From Rotaria sp. Silwood1 (Eukaryota; Rotifera; Eurotatoria; Philodinida; Philodinidae), in assembly GCA_905250075.1 (NCBI GenBank), contig CAJNOP010000036.1:743631-807630 (forward strand): a DNA stretch of 64,000 bases, written 5' to 3'. Shown here piece after piece: positions 60,151-64,000 of the stretch. Under the pieces are notes generated by a model that searched no databases, was not told the origin of the DNA, and worked only from the letters and a program-made list of their open reading frames with translations. Made by a program: the position numbers and the translations under genes. Position 1 is the first letter of the stretch. Each line of letters begins with the position of its first letter.

Positions 60151-63100
60151 CCTGCATAAATAATAAAATAATGAGTGTTTAACGAAATTCTTGTCAACGA
60201 TTGTAACAAAAATCTTTGGACTTTGACTGTGCCTCTCCCATTTATTGAATGGTTTGACGATGAAAATCTTACCTACGTACGGGAACATAGAGGACAGACT
60301 GAAATTAGTACATATCTATGGTGTGATATATACAGATATAGACAAACAAAATGAGTCAATACCAGTTTCATTCTCTCGCTTTATCTGTCGACAATGAATC
60401 ACGAACTAATGTATCCTACAACAAAGTTTTCAGATGTGTGGAATACATAGATGGCCAAGAACTGATTCTAAAAACTGAAGTTGAGTGTCAAAATGCATTA
60501 GTATTACTCTTTCTCTCGTGATCATTTATCATATCCTGTTATTCAACAAAAGTTGAGAATGATTGCGTAACAAGATAGACTCGACTGTTGAAAAGAATTT
60601 CTATGGAATTTTTAAATCGAAAAATAATCAATAGAATAATAAAATAACTTATAGATCGATCATTGCCAACAATAAAAAACAAATAATATTCAACGTCTAA
60701 TCTCAGAGAGCTATGATTCAAGCAGAAGAAGTGGGAAAAGTCTAACACATAACTTTATCATATACTGGAAAGATTTTCATATGAGGAATTAAAATAGTTA
60801 GTTTTTGAATTTTTGACCAGTGATGAAAGTGTTTCTATTCTTAATTAATATGGTTAGATATATTAGGGTCTAATTACAACTATCATCATTAAGCTAAGAA
60901 AATAAAATTATAGGGTTCTGTTATCATGCTTAAATCAAGATACTTGAAGTCCAAGATTTTTACACCGTATATTAAATACACACAAATCAAAACTTTAGCA
61001 GAATTTTTTCTATTTTTCTTATAGTTGAGTAGAACTCGCCAAGTTACATAAGAAAAAGTATATTTCAAATGCAAAAACCCAATATTTTATGAAGAAGACC
61101 AAGGTAACATTATGTTCAGTTATCTTAAGAGAGAAACCTAGAATTTTAATACATAGGTAACTGTTTTGCATTTGAAAGATTGCTTCTTCTCGTGCGCCTC
61201 AATGAACTATATCCGATCATGAAAAAAAAGAAAGAAACTTCTAACATTTTAATTTGTGAGTACTTTAGCTATGGTATGAAAATCTTAAAACATGAAATTT
61301 ACTTTTGAGATCTAATACTCTATGTTATTGTGAATAAATTGAAAAAATTTGGAGTCGTGCTTATTTAACTCAGAAAGATATGGAAGAAGAAACAGACCAT
61401 ACAAAAAACGTTAAATCAAAAGGTGAATTACATGTTACTAAATAATAGATCATCTTCATTTTAAATGAATCGAATTTTTTCTGTTTTTCCTTATCGATCG
61501 GTGCTCGTTGTTTGAAATGAACATTAAAACAGAGAAAAAAAAAATAATGTTTTCACTGATCGTTCGTATATAAGCAATTGTAATAATAAATAGATCAATG
61601 GAAACTACAATAAATATGCAATTATCTAAAGATAAAAAAATAATTCTGAATCAAAGCCTAGAAAATTGTATCTCATTCGTAGGCAAAGTTGTAAAAGACA
61701 AAAAATCTTGAATGTTTATTCATGAAAAAGTTATGCTTTACTATTAATTAGTAATGGATTGACTATTGATGAATATAGATGTAACGGAAGCAAAAAAAAC
61801 GAAAGAAAACATTTTAATTAGCAGCTAGATAGATTCTAACATAATAATGCGCATAAATTCTGCAAGATCCTAATGATTTCTCGGTTATTTCTTGAGAAAA
61901 TGTCTTAGAAAAACCATAATTTTTCATGCGCCTTTATTTAAAAATTTAAAGTAATATGGATTGATAAACAAGAAGACTGTGTAGAAGTGTCCAGATCAAT
62001 TTTCTATATTGGATACACTTAAAAAATGAAATTTCCAAGTTGTTGCTTTATTATTTTCGCAGCTTGGAAATCATTTTATCGATCGTTTTGCATAATGTAC
62101 CGCTATACGTTTCCTTTTTCTTTTCTTAGTATATTCTCACATAATAAACCTTTCGAATTTTTGATTCCATTGTATCACTTTACTTTATCCAGCATGTTCC
62201 TATGTAGAAGAATGATCTGAGAAAGAATGATTCACTATTATGGAATGGTATATATTATTTTGTTTGTTTTCGTGGAAACAAAATTTGAAGATAAGCTGTT
62301 CCAAAATCAAAAGTTTATCTTAGAGTCTTCTGAATGCATTTATCGAAGTATGCAACATACAAAAACTAAAACTTTATTTATTACATCATAGTCATTTAAT
62401 TATCATCTTATATAATGTAACATCATGTTGTACCATCTTATGGAAAAGAAGAGTCAAAGAATTCACGACAGAATGAAAAAAAATATACATTATTTCGGAT
62501 ACTATCTGATAGAACAAAAAAACCTAGTGACAGTTACCTAATATTTTTCTTTTATCTTTTCTTCGTTTGCAATCATGAAATATATCATTTCGCTATAGAC
62601 TATGATATAATCTATTAGAATATACAAATAATAGTTACTTTTCCATTTTCATTGTTGTATAACAGTAACATATTTAAACTAGACCTCCACTCAAACTAAG
62701 CCCCAGTAGAAAAGACGCCTGACTGCAGAATTTTCATAATCCTCATGTATGTTCATAGTTATTTTTTTGAATCTAATTCATCTATATTAATAAATGTAGA
62801 TGGACATTGGTTAATAACAAATATCAATTGCATATCCCTTTATTAGAACATTATCATTCTTTTTATTTTGTATATATAAACCATACAAAGTTTTTTCTAA
62901 ACCACAATGGTCACTCAAATACTAAATCATTTATAACTATATAAGGAAATTATCAGCTGTTAGTTACCATTTTTTTCGTTCTTGCATCTTCCGCACAGAG
63001 TCAAAGAAAAATGGATTTCAGATGCGCCCTACGCACATTCTCACGAGCTTGACAAGTTTTTTTTGTGAGGTGTGAGTGAATCTCCTCTTTCTGATCTCAT

Positions 63101-64000
63101 CCACACTCACCTACACCAAAACCAGTTTTTTCAGTGTAGAAACTCTCAGTTACAGCTGATAGTCTGATGTAGAAAACCTTGCAAGTATTTGTCTCATTGC
63201 CGTTTCGATGTGGAGAGACAAATATGACAAGTTAATCTAAGAATGATTCGAAAATTTTGACCCTCTCAGCGAATTAAGGGTGTCTATCACGAATTTATAA
63301 TCTGTTAATTGATTGAAATAGGTAATTTTGTAGAATGCATCAATCTAGTCCAATGTTATTCCTATCGTACTAATCTTCAATGACTTGTTTCATCTTACAT
63401 TTCATTGAGAAGAATTTTTTTCATAACAGCTATATGTATTTTTATCCGAAAAGGTTTAATACAAAATTTGTCGTTTCAATGGAATAATATTCAGCATATT
63501 AGCTGATTATGATTTTAATTTTGTAACATTCTTTATATTCCTAAAGTTATTCATATTGACAATCTTATGTTTGAAAAGTTTCCTGCTTTGGAATTTGTCG
63601 TCTAATATTCTACTCGCTTGGATATATTTTTCGACGATTTTTGCAGGTTTAATTAAAATTCTCTAAGTGTTCTTTTTAAAATTCAATAGAAGATTCTAGA
63701 TAAATGAATATTATTCCATTGAAATGATAAGTCTCCTATAAAACTCTTGCGAGAATGAAAGACTTTTTCAAAAATGTAAGATGGAATTATTCACTCAAAA
63801 TTGATAAAATACCAAAAAGCAGTGGCATATATATTGATGCATGTCAAAGTATCTTCTCAGTAGATAAAATTCTCTCTTTTCTTCTATGAAATCATATATT
63901 TTGATCAATTATCATTAATTTACTTATAGGAGTCGAGACTTTTCAATCGCCTTTTATTATATCCAAAAACTACACGAATGTGATGGAGAAAAATAAATCT
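60151..64000. other. Gene-free right end
   Basis: No coding region, RNA gene or transposon recognised. One weak palindromic patch related to the telomere-like blocks lies at 63065..63120. Confidence 0.5.
63065..63120. repeat. Weak palindromic GT/AC patch
   Basis: GTGAGGTGTGAGTGA on the left and TCCACACTCACCTACACC on the right, spaced by about 20 nt; resembles a degenerated version of the other G-rich/C-rich pairs. Confidence 0.45.

Noticed and set aside
1..64000. CRISPR array, bacterial operons, rRNA or tRNA genes
   Set aside because: No regularly spaced direct repeats, no ribosome-binding sites or polycistronic layout, and no tRNA or rRNA signature was seen. Small tRNAs could be missed by eye.

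Overview
The window looks like a metazoan nuclear genome, and I think specifically a bdelloid rotifer. Signs: roughly 70% AT; multi-exon genes with mostly 40-60 nt GT-AG introns; an animal gene (mind bomb 2) and a VPS13 relative; protein types I associate with bdelloid genomes (a GGTVTW-type ectodomain receptor, a membrane-anchored pentapeptide-like family, a WD40-like family, F-box/LRR fragments); several genes with fungal or bacterial character; TGTGGG-like G-rich patches resembling bdelloid telomere repeats. The organism call is inference, since no rRNA or mitochondrial marker is present.

Layout. 0-3.3 kb: no gene. 3.3-7 kb: intronless fungal-type MFS transporter, a small hydrophilic two-exon gene, an FG-GAP scrap. 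7.9-10.9 kb: 11-exon single-pass receptor-like protein with a Ser/Thr stalk built from micro-exons. 14.1-15.1 kb: three-exon secreted 180-aa protein. 16.3-16.8 kb: intronless GFA/CENP-V-fold protein. 18.6-24.6 kb: 25-exon VPS13-like gene that stops after the N-terminal part (855 aa). 25-26 kb: mariner-like remnant and a small MITE. 26.4-27.2 kb: broken DJ-1/HSP31-like gene. 28.4-30.8 kb: broken pentapeptide-like membrane protein. 31.2-31.8 kb: fold-back element. 33.1-34.7 kb: PhyH dioxygenase. 35.6-35.9 kb: DKNYY-repeat protein. 36.8-38.8 kb: NCS2-type permease. 39.2-42.8 kb: hairpins, a fold-back element with a nested insert, an LRR scrap cut by a G-rich/C-rich patch, and a textbook non-autonomous hAT element with an 8-bp target duplication. 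46.4-50.6 kb: mind bomb 2-like E3 ligase (10 exons, 1038 aa). 51.9-60.2 kb: pseudogenes (WD40-like, Vasa/DDX3-like helicase, coiled-coil fragment). 60.2-64 kb: nothing recognised.

The genes do not form a pathway. The picture is an accessory or perhaps once subtelomeric region: three intact intronless genes that look foreign, at least six decayed genes or fragments, seven transposon-like or hairpin structures, and repeated telomere-like patches, several of which sit at the edges of truncated genes. Exon models were built by hand from GT-AG sites; for each multi-exon CDS the exon lengths sum to an intact reading frame, but expression was not tested. Several stretches hold nothing I can identify, and they are listed as such.
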